Positions 1 to 9,419 of a stretch of 64,000 bases of DNA are shown in pieces. Numbering within the stretch: the stretch's first letter is position 1; every line of letters starts with the position of its first letter. The stretch is from NCBI RefSeq assembly GCF_963082655.1, contig NC_081552.1:100043523-100107522 (forward strand), read 5' to 3'. The stretch comes from Stomoxys calcitrans (Eukaryota; Arthropoda; Insecta; Diptera; Muscidae). Below the pieces are notes generated by a model that was not told the origin of the DNA, did no database searches, and saw nothing but the letters and a program-made list of their open reading frames with translations. Made by a program: the position numbers and the translations under genes.

Positions 1-170
1 TTAATGTGTAGGCCGCCATAACCCCGAAATTATAACATTCAGAGTGAAAGCCGGAGTTGCAAACCTTAACGATAAGGTTGCAACTATTCTTAGCTCACCG
101 ATAGACAAGACCAAACGACGTGTAGATGGGCACCACAGAAAATCGTGTAATACGGCAATTTAATATGATT
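1..170 (+). repeat. HEL-2 tail fragment
   Basis: This segment matches 52016-52265 (shared start GTGTAGGCCGCCATAACC) and, less well, 5560-5655. It is therefore the 3' part or the 3' flank of HEL-2, cut by the window start. Relative to the 52 kb copy it lacks about 78 bp (equivalent of 52148-52225). No coding potential is seen. Confidence 0.6.
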
Positions 171-1233
171 TAAAAACAAGTAAAAAAGCGTTAAGTTCGG
201 CAGGGCCTAACTTTGATAACCCACCACCTCGGGTATATATGTAAATCACCTTTCATCAAAATTCGGTGAAAATTTCATACCTTATGTGCCATAGCAGTTA
301 TAACGAAATATGTTCTGATTTGGACCAAATACTAATAAGTACAATTCAATTGTTTAATTGTGCATAGCAAAATAGTGATGTTTTTAGTAGCTATATCTAA
401 AAATAAACCGATCTGAACCATATACGGCACGGATGTCGAAAAGCCTAACATAAGTCACTGTGTCAAATTTCAGTGAAATCGGATTATAAATGCGCCTTTT
501 ATGGGGCCAAGACTTTTAATAGTGATATCGGTCTACATGGCAGTTATATCCAAATCTGGACCGTTTTGGGCCAAGTTGCAGAAACATTTCGAAGAGCCTA
601 ACACAAAGCATCTCAAATTTTGGCGAAATCGTACAAGAAATGCGCCTTTTATGGGCCCAAAACCTTAAATCCAGAGATCAATCTATATGGCAGCTATATT
701 CAAATCTAGACCGATCTGGGCCAAATTGACAAAGGCCGTCGAAGAGCCTTACACAACTCACTGTCTCAAATCTCAGCGACATCGAACAATAAATGTGCTT
801 TTTATGAACCCAAAACCTAAAACCAAGATACCGGTCTATATGGCAGCTTCCAAATCTGAACCGATCTGTGCGATATTGCAGAATCATGTCAAGGGGCTTA
901 ACATACCTCACTGTCCCGAATTTAGCAAAATCGGATAATAAATGTGGCTGTTATGGGCCTAAGACCCTAAATCGGCGGATCGGTCTATCTTCGAACTTTA
1001 CCTGCTAATGAACAAATAAAGAATCTGTGCAAAGTTTTAGCTCAATATCTCTATTTTTAAAGATTGTAGCGTGATTTCAACAGACAGACGGAAGGACATG
1101 ACTAGATCGTCTTAGATTTTAACGCAGATCAAGAATATACATACTTTTAGGGTCGGAAATGGATATTTCGATGTGATGCAAACGGAATGACAAAATGAAT
1201 ATACCCCCATCCTTCGGTGGTGGGTATTAAAAA
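171..1233 (+). mobile_element. DINE-b element
   Basis: It begins AACAAGTAAAAAAGCGTTAA, is followed by TTCGG-AGGGCC and ACCCACCACCTCGGGTATAT, and ends at about 1230 with CATCCTTCGGTGGTGGGTAT. The two ends thus carry the ACCCACCACC / GGTGGTGGGT inverted pair. Between them are about five degenerate units of roughly 150 bp, each with ATGGCAGCTATAT-CAAATCT. The block AGATCAAGAATATACATAC near the 3' end is a decayed form of the INE-1-type conserved block. It is non-autonomous: short frames inside it are repeat by-products. Its 5' junction is shared with the copy at 52266. Confidence 0.65.
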
Positions 1234-1454
1234 AAGACTAAATGATGACTATTTAATAGGTAGTCATCGACAAAGATCCACTCTAAGCGAGTAGCACTAA
1301 CATTTTAATTAGCTTCATCTGGCAGTCTTCAACTGAAATTGTTTGACCCAATTGGATTTAGTTGATCCAATTAAAAACATGCCAACATGAACAGAGAGAG
1401 GGCAGAGTGGTAAAAAATAATCATCAGCATGTATCTTTGTTATGACATAATAAA
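1234..1454. other. Low-copy spacer, nothing recognised
   Basis: This AT-rich sequence between two DINE elements matches no other part of the window by eye. I see no coding or RNA signal. Confidence 0.5.
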
Positions 1455-3056
1455 GAACAAGTAAAAGCGTGCTAAGTTCGGCCGGGCCGAAGCTTATATA
1501 CCCTCCACCATAGATCGCATTTGTCGAGTTCTTTTCCTGGCATCTCTTCTTAGGCAAAAAAGGATATAAAAAAAGATTTGCTCTGCTATTCGAGCGATAT
1601 CAAGATATGGTCCGGTTTGGACCACAATTAAATTACATGTGGGAGACCTGTGTAAAATGTCAGCCAATTCGAATAAGAATTGCGCTCTTTGGGGGCTCAA
1701 GAAGAAAAATAGAGAGATCGATTTATATGGGAGCTGTATAGGGCTATGGACCGATTCAGACCATAATAAACACGTATGTTGATGGTCATGAGAGAATCCG
1801 TCGTACAAAATGTAAGGCAAATCGGATAATAACTGCGACCTCTAGAGGCTCAAGAAGTCAAGATCCCAGATCGGTTTATATGGCAGCTATATCAGGTTAT
1901 GAACCGACTTGTACTTTATTTGACATAGTTGTTGAAAGTAACAATAAAAACGTCTTGCGAAATTTCAGCCAAATCGGATAGAAATTGCGCCCTCTAGAAG
2001 CTCAAGAAGTCAAGTCCCCAGATCTGTTTATATGACAGCTATATCAGGTTATTGAGCGATTTGAACCATATTTGGCACAGTTGTTGGATATCATAACAAA
2101 ATACTACGTGCCAAAATTCATTCAAATTGGATAAGAATTGCGCCCTCTAGAGGCTCAAGAAGTCAAGACCCAAGATCGGTTGATATGGCAGCTATATCAG
2201 GTTATGGACCGATTTGAACCATACTTGGCACAGTTGTTCGATATCACAACAAAACAAGTCGTGCGAAATTTCATTCCAATCGGATAAGAATTGCGCACTC
2301 TACAGGCTCAAGAAGTCAAGATTTTAGATTGGTTTATATGGCAGCGATATCAGGTTATGAACCGATTTGAAACTTATTTGACACAGTTGTTGAAAGTAAG
2401 AATAAAATACGTCATGCAAAATTTCATCCAAATCAGATAGAAATTGCGCCCTCTAGAAGCATAAGAAGTAAAGTCTCCAGATCTGTTTATATGACAGCTA
2501 TATCAGGTTATGAACTGATTTGAACAATACTTGGCACAGTTGTTGGACATCATAACAAAATACTTCGTGCAAAATTTCATTCCAATCGTATAAGAATTGC
2601 GTACACTAGAGACTCAAGAAATCAAGACCCAAGATCGGTTTATATGGCAGCTATATCAGGTTATAGACCAATTTGAACCATACTTGGCACAGTTTCTGGA
2701 TTTCATAACAAAACACGTCATGCAAAATTTCATTCCAATCGGATAAGAATTGCGCACTCTAGAGGCTCAAGAAGTCAAGACACAAGATCGGTTTATATGA
2801 CAGCTATATCAAAACATGGACCGATATGGCCCATTTACAATACCAACCGATCTACATTAATAAGAAGTAGTGTGCAAAATTTCAAGCGGCTAGCTTCGGA
2901 AGTTAGCGTGCTTTCGACAGACAGAAGGACGGACGGGCGGACATTATTAGATTGACAAAAAATGTCGCGACGATCAAAAATATGTATATACTTTATGGGG
3001 TCTCAGACGAATATTTCGAGTAGTTACAAACAGAATGAATGGTGGAGGGTATAACA
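1455..3056 (+). mobile_element. DINE-a element, long tandem core
   Basis: The 5' end is AACAAGTAAAAGCGTGCTAA, then the palindrome TTCGGCCGGGCCGAA, then TATACCCTCCACCAT. The 3' end has TATATACTTTATGGGGTCTC and then GGTGGAGGGTATA, so the subterminal inverted pair TACCCTCCACC / GGTGGAGGGTA is present. The core is a tandem array of about seven units (see the separate entry). This layout (5' end, subterminal inverted repeat, tandem core, conserved block, 3' hairpin) is that of INE-1/DINE-1 elements, which are mobilised in trans by Helentron proteins. The family assignment is inference from this layout. There is no coding capacity. Confidence 0.68.
1845..2850 (+). repeat. Tandem array, about 153-bp unit
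   Basis: The anchor GGCTCAAGAAGTCAAGA recurs near 1847, 2000, 2153, 2305, 2458, 2611 and 2764, a period of 152-153 bp. Each unit contains TATATGGCAGCTATATCAGG, then a CCGATTTGAACCATACTTGG-like stretch, then GCACAGTTGTT. The regular spacing despite about 10-15% divergence suggests unequal exchange or replication slippage within the element rather than independent insertions. Confidence 0.75.
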
Positions 3057-3172
3057 ATCCATAGGAAAATTGGAATACATTTTCAACTACAATTACCCAG
3101 AAATGTTAAAATTTAGAGTACTTCTCTCCAGCATAGCATAATCGGGCGCAGCAGAGCAGGCCGGGCTCTGCT
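3057..3172 (+). mobile_element. HEL-3 3' end fragment
   Basis: The sequence AATACATTTTCAACT...AGTACTT recurs at about 5930-5985. Both copies end in a GC-rich block (here GCAGAGCAGGCCGGGCTCTG) followed in this copy by CTAG and then TC. The CTAG end with a GC-rich self-complementary block just upstream fits a Helitron 3' terminus. The next element starts immediately, so this is a head-to-tail junction. Confidence 0.5.
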
Positions 3173-3321
3173 AGTCTATATACAATATATATAAATGAAT
3201 TTGTGTTTGTTTGTTTATTTGTTGGTATGTAAATTTGTTTGGTCCGTATAGACTCAAAAACGGCTGAACCGATTTCTTTCAAATTTTCACAGATTGTGGG
3301 GAGTGATCCGAAAGGAGCAAA
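3173..3321 (+). mobile_element. HEL-2, 5' part (split by HEL-1)
   Basis: It starts TCTATATACAATATATATAA, has a (GTTT)n tract, then GACTCAAAAACGGCTGAACC and GATTGTGGGGAGTGATC. The same order occurs at 50503-50690, where it continues without a break into AGGCTATATAATTT. Here that continuation is found only after 4638, so HEL-2 was interrupted by the HEL-1 insertion at 3322-4637. Confidence 0.65.
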
Positions 3322-4637
3322 CTTATATATAAAAATCAATTTGTGTTTGTTTGTAGATTTGTTTGTTTGTTTATTTGTTCAAAACACCACCCAAATAGGA
3401 AGTATTTTCTGACTATTGCAGGCTCAAATAAGAGTGACCGCCCATCCCCTAAAACACCTCCCAACCCGGTAATTTTTGCCAACTATGGAAATATGGGGCT
3501 TAAATAAAAGGTATGTGGGAGTAGACCCCTGATATCAACATTAAGGGCCAACTGTCTAGCGGACGTCCCACCACCATAGCAACCCCCAAATAGGACGTAT
3601 TTTCTCACCAAGACAATTTGGGTCCTAAAGAGAGTGGAGCTAAATATTTATAGTTTTTGGACCAATACCCCAAACCGGAAATATTTGCTGATTTGCAATA
3701 AAGAGTTTAAATGAGATTAGAAAACGAATTTGATATCCAATTTTGAGGGCAATGGCAATATGGGGTTCAAATAAAAGATATGTAGATATTTGAGAATAGA
3801 GCACGTTGCTGATATATTTTCCGGGCTTAGTGTTTGGGGGACCATCCCAATCCACAAAACACCCCTAAATCGTCCATATTTACCGACCATGTCAATATGG
3901 AGTCTAAATTAAAGCTATTGGGGGGTAGAGCAAGAATTGATACCCATTTTCGGAACCAATTTTCTGGGGGTCTACCCCTTTCCCAAAATACCCCACAAAC
4001 AACAATCTTTTAGTGACCATCGCAATATGGGGCTCAAATAAAGTTATTTGGGAGTAGAATACGAATTTGATATCCAAATGAGACCATATATTTAGGGCAT
4101 CAATCCTTCCCCAAAACACCCCCCACGTGTAAACATTTTTCGACCATGCCAATATGTGGCTTAAATGAAAGGTACTTGAGATAAGAAAACGAATTTGATA
4201 ACCTATTTTGGGGCCATGTGTTTGGGGGACGCCTCATCGTCTAAACTCCCCTAAGCCAATGTCAATGTGGGGTTTAAATTAATGGTTTTTGAATGAAGAG
4301 CACGATGCTGATATTTTTCAGGGCCAGTGTTTGGGGGATCACCTCACCCCCGAAAACACCCCTAAATCCGATATCATGAGAATATCGGGCTGAAATAAAG
4401 TATTTTAGGAATGGAGTACACCTTACATCCAAACTTAAATTCGTAGACCAATAAAGATCATATGGGATTCAGATAAAGGATCTTATATTGTTTAACTTTT
4501 TAGCCAAGCGATATACTATTTCCGTAGCATGGTATTTCACTAAAAGCTCTTTAATTGTCGAAAATAAATATTCCAAGGAAACTTTTGTTCCATGTAAAGT
4601 AAAAGAAGGAACAGCGGAGCGGGCCCGGGTCAGCTAG
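3322..4637 (+). mobile_element. HEL-1 element, complete ends, nested in HEL-2
   Basis: The start is CTTATATATAAAAATCAATT and the end is GCGGAGCGGGCCCGGGTC + AGCTAG, followed by T. The core is a run of degenerate units containing CAATATGGGGCTCAAATAAA, AGTAGAATACGAATTTGATA and CCAAAACACCCC, spaced about 110-130 bp. No transposase or Rep/helicase is encoded. It lies between HEL-2 sequence AGGAGCAAA on the left and TATGTTATATAAT on the right, with no target duplication. This fits Helitron insertion between A and T. The usual 5' TC is not evident in this copy (AC), although most other copies have TC. Confidence 0.7.
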
Positions 4638-5760
4638 TATGTTATATAATTTGTTGATATCTCAAGGGGGTCGGACCCTCTCCCTTACCACAAAAGTACC
4701 ACTCAAAAATAAAAGTGGACCGATCGGGGCAATATGGGACTCAAATGAACGGTATTCAGGAGTAATATACAAATTTGGTATCAAAATTTGGGTCCAAGCA
4801 CATAGGGGGCTGCCCCGAACTCAAAACCCATTCAAATAAGCATATTGGACGATAATTACAATATGGGACTCGAATGAAAGCTACTCCGGTAGATTACGAA
4901 TATTGTCAGGGAGGAGGAATAGGCTATATAATTTGTTGATATTGGAAGGGGGCAGACCCTCCCCAGTTACCCTAAAAACGCCACCCAAAATCAAGGTTAA
5001 CCGATCGGGACAGTATGGGTATCAAATGAAAGGTATTGAAGAGTAGAATACGAATATGGCATTGTGGGTCCAAGGAACCCAGGTGCCACTTTAATCCCAA
5101 AAGTTCCCCAAACAAGCATATTGGACGTACATGTCAATATGGGAATCATTTCAAAGGTATTCGGGAGAAGATCACGAGTACGACATAAAAAATGATGTCT
5201 AAGGACCCCTCAATGGGAATTTTTGGTCGATCATAGCTATATTATTCTCAAAAGAAAGATATTCGGGGGTTTATTATGGATATTACATTAGACTTTGTAT
5301 CCAAGATCTAAAGTGCGCCATTCAAATATGTGCTGATGTGGCAGTTGGAGTGTGGCGCACAACCCTCATATAGACACCCTCCACCAAACGGCTGTATACA
5401 CCAATCATGACAATATGGGAAAAATTAAAGTTACAAAATCGTGGACTGCGAATCAGATATCTTCATTCAGCTCATATATCTCACCCAACGCCAAAACAGT
5501 CGATCAATTATAATGATCTAACAGGACACTGTGTGATTTAATTAATATACGGGGACACTAATGTAGGCCGCCGTACACCAAAAATTATGACGTTCAACGT
5601 GCAAACCTTAACGTTAATGTTGCAACCATTTTTAACCTATCGATAGACAAGACCAAACGTTTTCATGTTGCACCAATGCCTATTATGTCACCCTATTACG
5701 CAAAGAAAATTTCATTTGAGCTGCATACCAGCAAACAACATTTTCGGTAACGGTACCCGT
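4638..5760 (+). mobile_element. HEL-2, 3' part
   Basis: It resumes HEL-2 at TATATAATTTGTTGATATC and parallels 50696-52140. Shared landmarks are the GTGGCGCACAACCCTCATAT stretch near 5352 and 51829, AAACAGTCGAT and GTAGGCCGCC. The true 3' terminus is unclear because the copies diverge after the AGACAAGACCAAACG stretch. The tandem-unit logic is the same as HEL-1 (CAATATGGGACTCAAATGAA...). Non-coding. Confidence 0.55.
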
Positions 5761-5904
5761 AAAGAATTTTTCGTTTAGTATTTGTCAATGCATTTCTTAT
5801 GCTAACGAAAATTATGGGAGTGGTGAATAGTGCTCTTAAGACGGCAGTATTCACGGACGGATAGAATTTTTACTTCTTGGGGTTTAAATAAGAGGTATTT
5901 GAGA
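5761..5904. other. Spacer with short HEL-like stretch
   Basis: Mostly low-copy sequence. TTTAAATAAGAGGTATTTGA near 5882 resembles a HEL unit. Nothing else is recognised. Confidence 0.35.
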
Positions 5905-6028
5905 GTAGAAAAATTCACAGAAAAATTGTAATACATTTTCAACTGAAATCACGCAGAAATTTCCAAATTATAAGTACTTTTCCCAACACACCATAATCGA
6001 GCGCATCAGAGTGGGCCGGGTTCATATA
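5905..6028 (+). mobile_element. HEL-3 3' end fragment, second copy
   Basis: It parallels 3060-3172 (AATACATTTTCAACT, AGTACTT, CATAATCG-GCGCA) but its terminal bases are changed (GGTTCATATAGTC in place of GGGCTCTGCTAGTC). A HEL-1 5' end follows directly, repeating the head-to-tail arrangement seen near 3172. Confidence 0.5.
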
Positions 6029-6029
6029 G

Positions 6030-8755
6030 TCTTATATATAAAAATCAATTTGTGTTTGTTTGTTTGTTTGTGTATTCCTTATAGACTCAAAAAGTAAGAG
6101 CGTGCTAAGTTCGGCCGGGCCTAATCTTATATACCCTCCTCCATGGATCGCATTTGTCGAGTTCTATGCTCGGTATCTCTTTTTAGGCAAACAAAGAATA
6201 TTGAATAAGAACTGTTATGCAATTGTAACTATATCATCTTATAGTCCGATTCGGACCATAAATGAATGCTGAACATCGTAGAAGTCATTGTGTAATATTT
6301 CAGTTCATCCGAATAAGAATTGCGCCTTGTAGGGGCTCAAGATGCAAAATCGGGACATAGGTTTATATGGGAGCTCTATCAAGCTATTGATCGATTCAGA
6401 CCATATTAGACACGTATGTTGACACGTATGAGAGAAGCTGTTGTACCAAAATTCTGCCAAATCGGATGAGAATATTGGAAGTCATAACAAATCACTACGT
6501 GCAAAATTTCAGTCAAAACGGACGAAAATTGCGCCCTCTAGAGGCTCAAGAAGTCAAGATCCAAAATCGGTTTATATGGCAGTTATGTCAAAACATGGAC
6601 CGATTTGGCCTATTTACAATCCCAACCAACCTACACTAATAAAAATAATTTGTGCAAAATTTCAAGCAGCTAGTTTTACTCCTTCGAATGTTACCATGCT
6701 TTTGACAGACAGACAGACGGTCGGACAGACATGGCTAGATCGACTTAAAATGACATGACGATGAAGAATATATATACCTTATACGGTCTCAAACAAATAT
6801 GTGTGCTACAAACAGAGGTACTACAAACAGAATGACGAAATTAGTATACCCCTATCCTATGGTTGAGTGTATAAAAACGGCTGAACCGATTTTCTTGAAA
6901 TTTTCACAGATGGTGCATAATGATCCTGTGGAGAAAATAGGGTACTACATTTTTTGATATCACCCCCCTTACCCTAATTTTCAGAAACGCCAAATCTCAG
7001 TGATGGTGCGATGTAGGCGAAATTTTGTGTGCTCTCTTAAAGTAACCTGAAAATTAAAATTTTGTATCCACATTTCGGATGGGGTACCTAGGGGGGCAGC
7101 CCCATCCCCAAAAACTACCAAATATATATATTGACCAATCATAACAATATGGGACTCAAATGAAAGGTATTTAAGAGTATAAAACGTATCTTCTGTCAAA
7201 TTGACGGACTAAGTGTTTGGGGGACCACCCCAAAACACCCCTCAATCGGACATATTTACCGATCATGGCAATATGGGACACAAATGAAAGGTATTTGCTA
7301 GTAGAATTCCAATCTTATATCCAAATGTAGGACCACATTTCTAAGGTTCCATTCCTTCCACAAAACACACCCCAAATAGAACTTATGTACTGTTCATGGG
7401 AATATGCGGCTTACATTTTAATGTAGAATTCGAATCTGATATCCAAATATGGGTCCAAGTGTTTGGGGGATCGCCTCTCACCAAAAACATCCCCCAAAGG
7501 GGACAAATTTACGACCATAGCAATATGGGGCTCAAATGAAAGGTCTTTGGGAGTAAAGCACGAATCTGATATCAATATTCGAGAAAAGGTGTCCATGGGG
7601 CCACCCCCACAACACCACCCAAATAGGAAGTATTTGCTGACTATTGCAATATGAGGCTCAAATAAGAGGGTTTTTAGAGTAGAACACGAATCCGATATAT
7701 ATTTTCAAAGGCAACTCACTGAGTGGCCGTCTATCCCCCAAAACACCCCCAAGCCGGTCATGTTTGCCGACTATGGAAATATGGGACTCAAACTAAAGCC
7801 ATTTGGGAGTAGACCACGTATCTGATATCAACGTTAGGGTCCAATATTCTAGGGGACGTCCCACGAGCATAACAAACCCCAATAGGACGTATTTGCTCAC
7901 CAAGTCAATTTGGGTCAAAAGAGAGTGGAACTAAATATTTATAGTTTTTAGGGCCAATACTCCAAACCGGACATATTTGCTGACTTTTGAAATAAGGAGT
8001 TTAAATGAGATTAGAAAACGAATTTGATATCCAATTTTAAGGCCAATGCCAATATGGGGTTCAAATAAATGGTATATATATATGAGAAAAGAGCACGTTG
8101 CTGATATATTTTTCGGCCTTAGTGTTTTGGGGACCACCCCAATCCCCAAAATACCCCTAAATCGGGCATTTTTACCGACCATCTCAATGTGGGGCTTAAA
8201 TGAAAGGTATTGTTGGATAGAGCAAGAATTGGTACCCACTTTCGGGACCAATTTTCTGGGGGTCTACCCCTTTCTCATCGCAATATGGGGCTCAAATAAA
8301 GGTAATTGGGTGTAGAATGCGAATTTGATATCCAAATGTAGAACCATGAATTTAGGGCATCACCCCTTTCCCAAAACACCCCCAAAGGGTAACAATTTTT
8401 CGACCAAGGGAATATGTGGCTCAAATGAAAGGTATTTGAGATTAGAAAACGAATTTGATAACCTATTTTGGGGCTGTGTGTTTGGGGGACGCCTCATCGT
8501 GTAAACTCCCCAAAGCCAATGGCAATGTGGGGTTGAAATAAAATTAAATAAATGTGGGGATTTGAAAGAAGAGCACGATGCTGATGCGCATTCAGATAAA
8601 GGCACTTATATTGTTAAACTGTAAGTCAAGCGATATACCATTTGCGTAGCATAGTATTTCACTAAAAGCTCTTTGCCGAAATTAAATATTACAAGGAAAC
8701 TTTTGTTCCATATAAAGTAAAAGAAGACGCAGCGGAGCGGGCCCGGGTCAGCTAG
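6030..8755 (+). mobile_element. HEL-1 element containing a DINE-a
   Basis: The 5' end CTTATATATAAAAATCAATT is at 6031 and the 3' end GGGCCCGGGTCAGCTAG at 8739-8755. DINE-a at 6091-6873 splits it inside the phrase GACTCAAAA / ACGGCTGAACC. That phrase is uninterrupted in other HEL-1 copies (for example about 46785-46800). Downstream come GATATCACCCCCCTTACCCT, the GGGGTACCTAGGGGGGCAGC stretch near 7081, and about ten core units. Without the insert it is about 1.95 kb. Non-coding. Confidence 0.7.
6091..6873 (+). mobile_element. DINE-a nested in HEL-1
   Basis: The start AAAGTAAGAGCGTGCTAAG, half-palindrome TTCGGCCGGGCC, and TATACCCTCCTCCATGG lead into two or three core units. It ends CCCCTATCCTATGG-TGAGTGTATAAAA. 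Both ends abut the same HEL-1 phrase, so the boundaries are secure to within a few A residues. Confidence 0.68.
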
Positions 8756-8794
8756 TCTTTTATACAATTCATGAAATATGAATTTTTTCTACAT

Positions 8795-8985
8795 TTCCAT
8801 AAAACTCCGGAATTTTTACATCTGGTACTTTAACTTGTCTGCTTTCATCTCTAAATTCACCCATTTTACGTAGTAGATTATTTAACTCCTCACTATAGAG
8901 CTCTTCCACCACTGCGATTTCCTCCAATGTGTTTGTCTACTCTGGATAACTTATCAGTATCTGCATCCTCAAGCTCTCCAAAACA
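8795..8985 (-). pseudogene. Gag-like coding debris
   Basis: On the minus strand one frame reads LEEIAVVEELYSEELNNLLR and continues KMGEFRDESRQVKVPDVK then IPEFYG. An upstream piece (KLCFGELEDADTDKLSR) is in another frame. The acidic, helix-rich stretch followed by V-K-x-P-x-x-x-I-P-E-F-x-G recalls the gag N-terminal region of BEL/Pao-type LTR retroelements, where a similar L-P-x-F-x-G phrase occurs. No LTR, protease or polymerase is nearby. The assignment is weak. The segment could equally be a host exon remnant. Confidence 0.3.
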
Positions 8986-9164
8986 CAATTTTATTTTTCC
9001 CAGTACTGCTTCAAGGTTTCCAACCAGCATAAATCAACGGCGGAATGCAAGCCCTCAAGACTTTTTTTTTAAATTTCGTAATGCTGAGCCTTATTTGATA
9101 TGGGAAAGCTTCCCTCTTGGTATCCTCCACCGACCATCGGACCTCTTAACCGAACGATGGGGGC

Positions 9165-9310
9165 CTAAATGTGACTTCAGCCTTTTGCTGTTCATCCACT
9201 CCCGTTTCTTCTAAGGCAGTTTTCTCTTCCTTGGCCAAATTTTCCATAGCGTCCTTTGCAACTCCACTCTCTTTCAAGACGAGCTCAATGATCGGAGATT
9301 TTTTAGGAAT
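9165..9310 (-). pseudogene. Unidentified acidic coding fragment
   Basis: The minus strand reads SPIIELVLKESGVAKDAMEN and continues LAKEEKTALEETGVDEQQ then KAEVTFRPPSFG before a stop. The even spread of K, E, A and D looks like real protein rather than repeat translation. The same direction as the gag-like piece at 8795-8985 suggests one decayed gene. I do not recognise the family. Confidence 0.3.
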
Positions 9311-9419
9311 TTTTTACACACATTACGAACAAAATTCATTTGTGTGTAGTCAGTTGTTTATGAATTACTTTTTTTCTCTTTAATTGGCTGTGACAGAACA
9401 TTTGTTCCACTAGCCGAAC

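Noticed and set aside
1845..2850. Regular repeats suggestive of a CRISPR-like array
   Set aside because: The 153-bp units are contiguous tandem copies without spacers, in a eukaryotic repeat element.
6441..6758. 105-codon frame with SRGSRSQDPKSVYMA phrase
   Set aside because: This phrase is the translation of the DINE-a unit (TCAAGAAGTCAAGATCCA...) and recurs with stops in every copy.
9171..9383. Plus-strand 70-codon frame rich in serine
   Set aside because: It is antisense to the more protein-like acidic minus-strand frame at 9165-9310.
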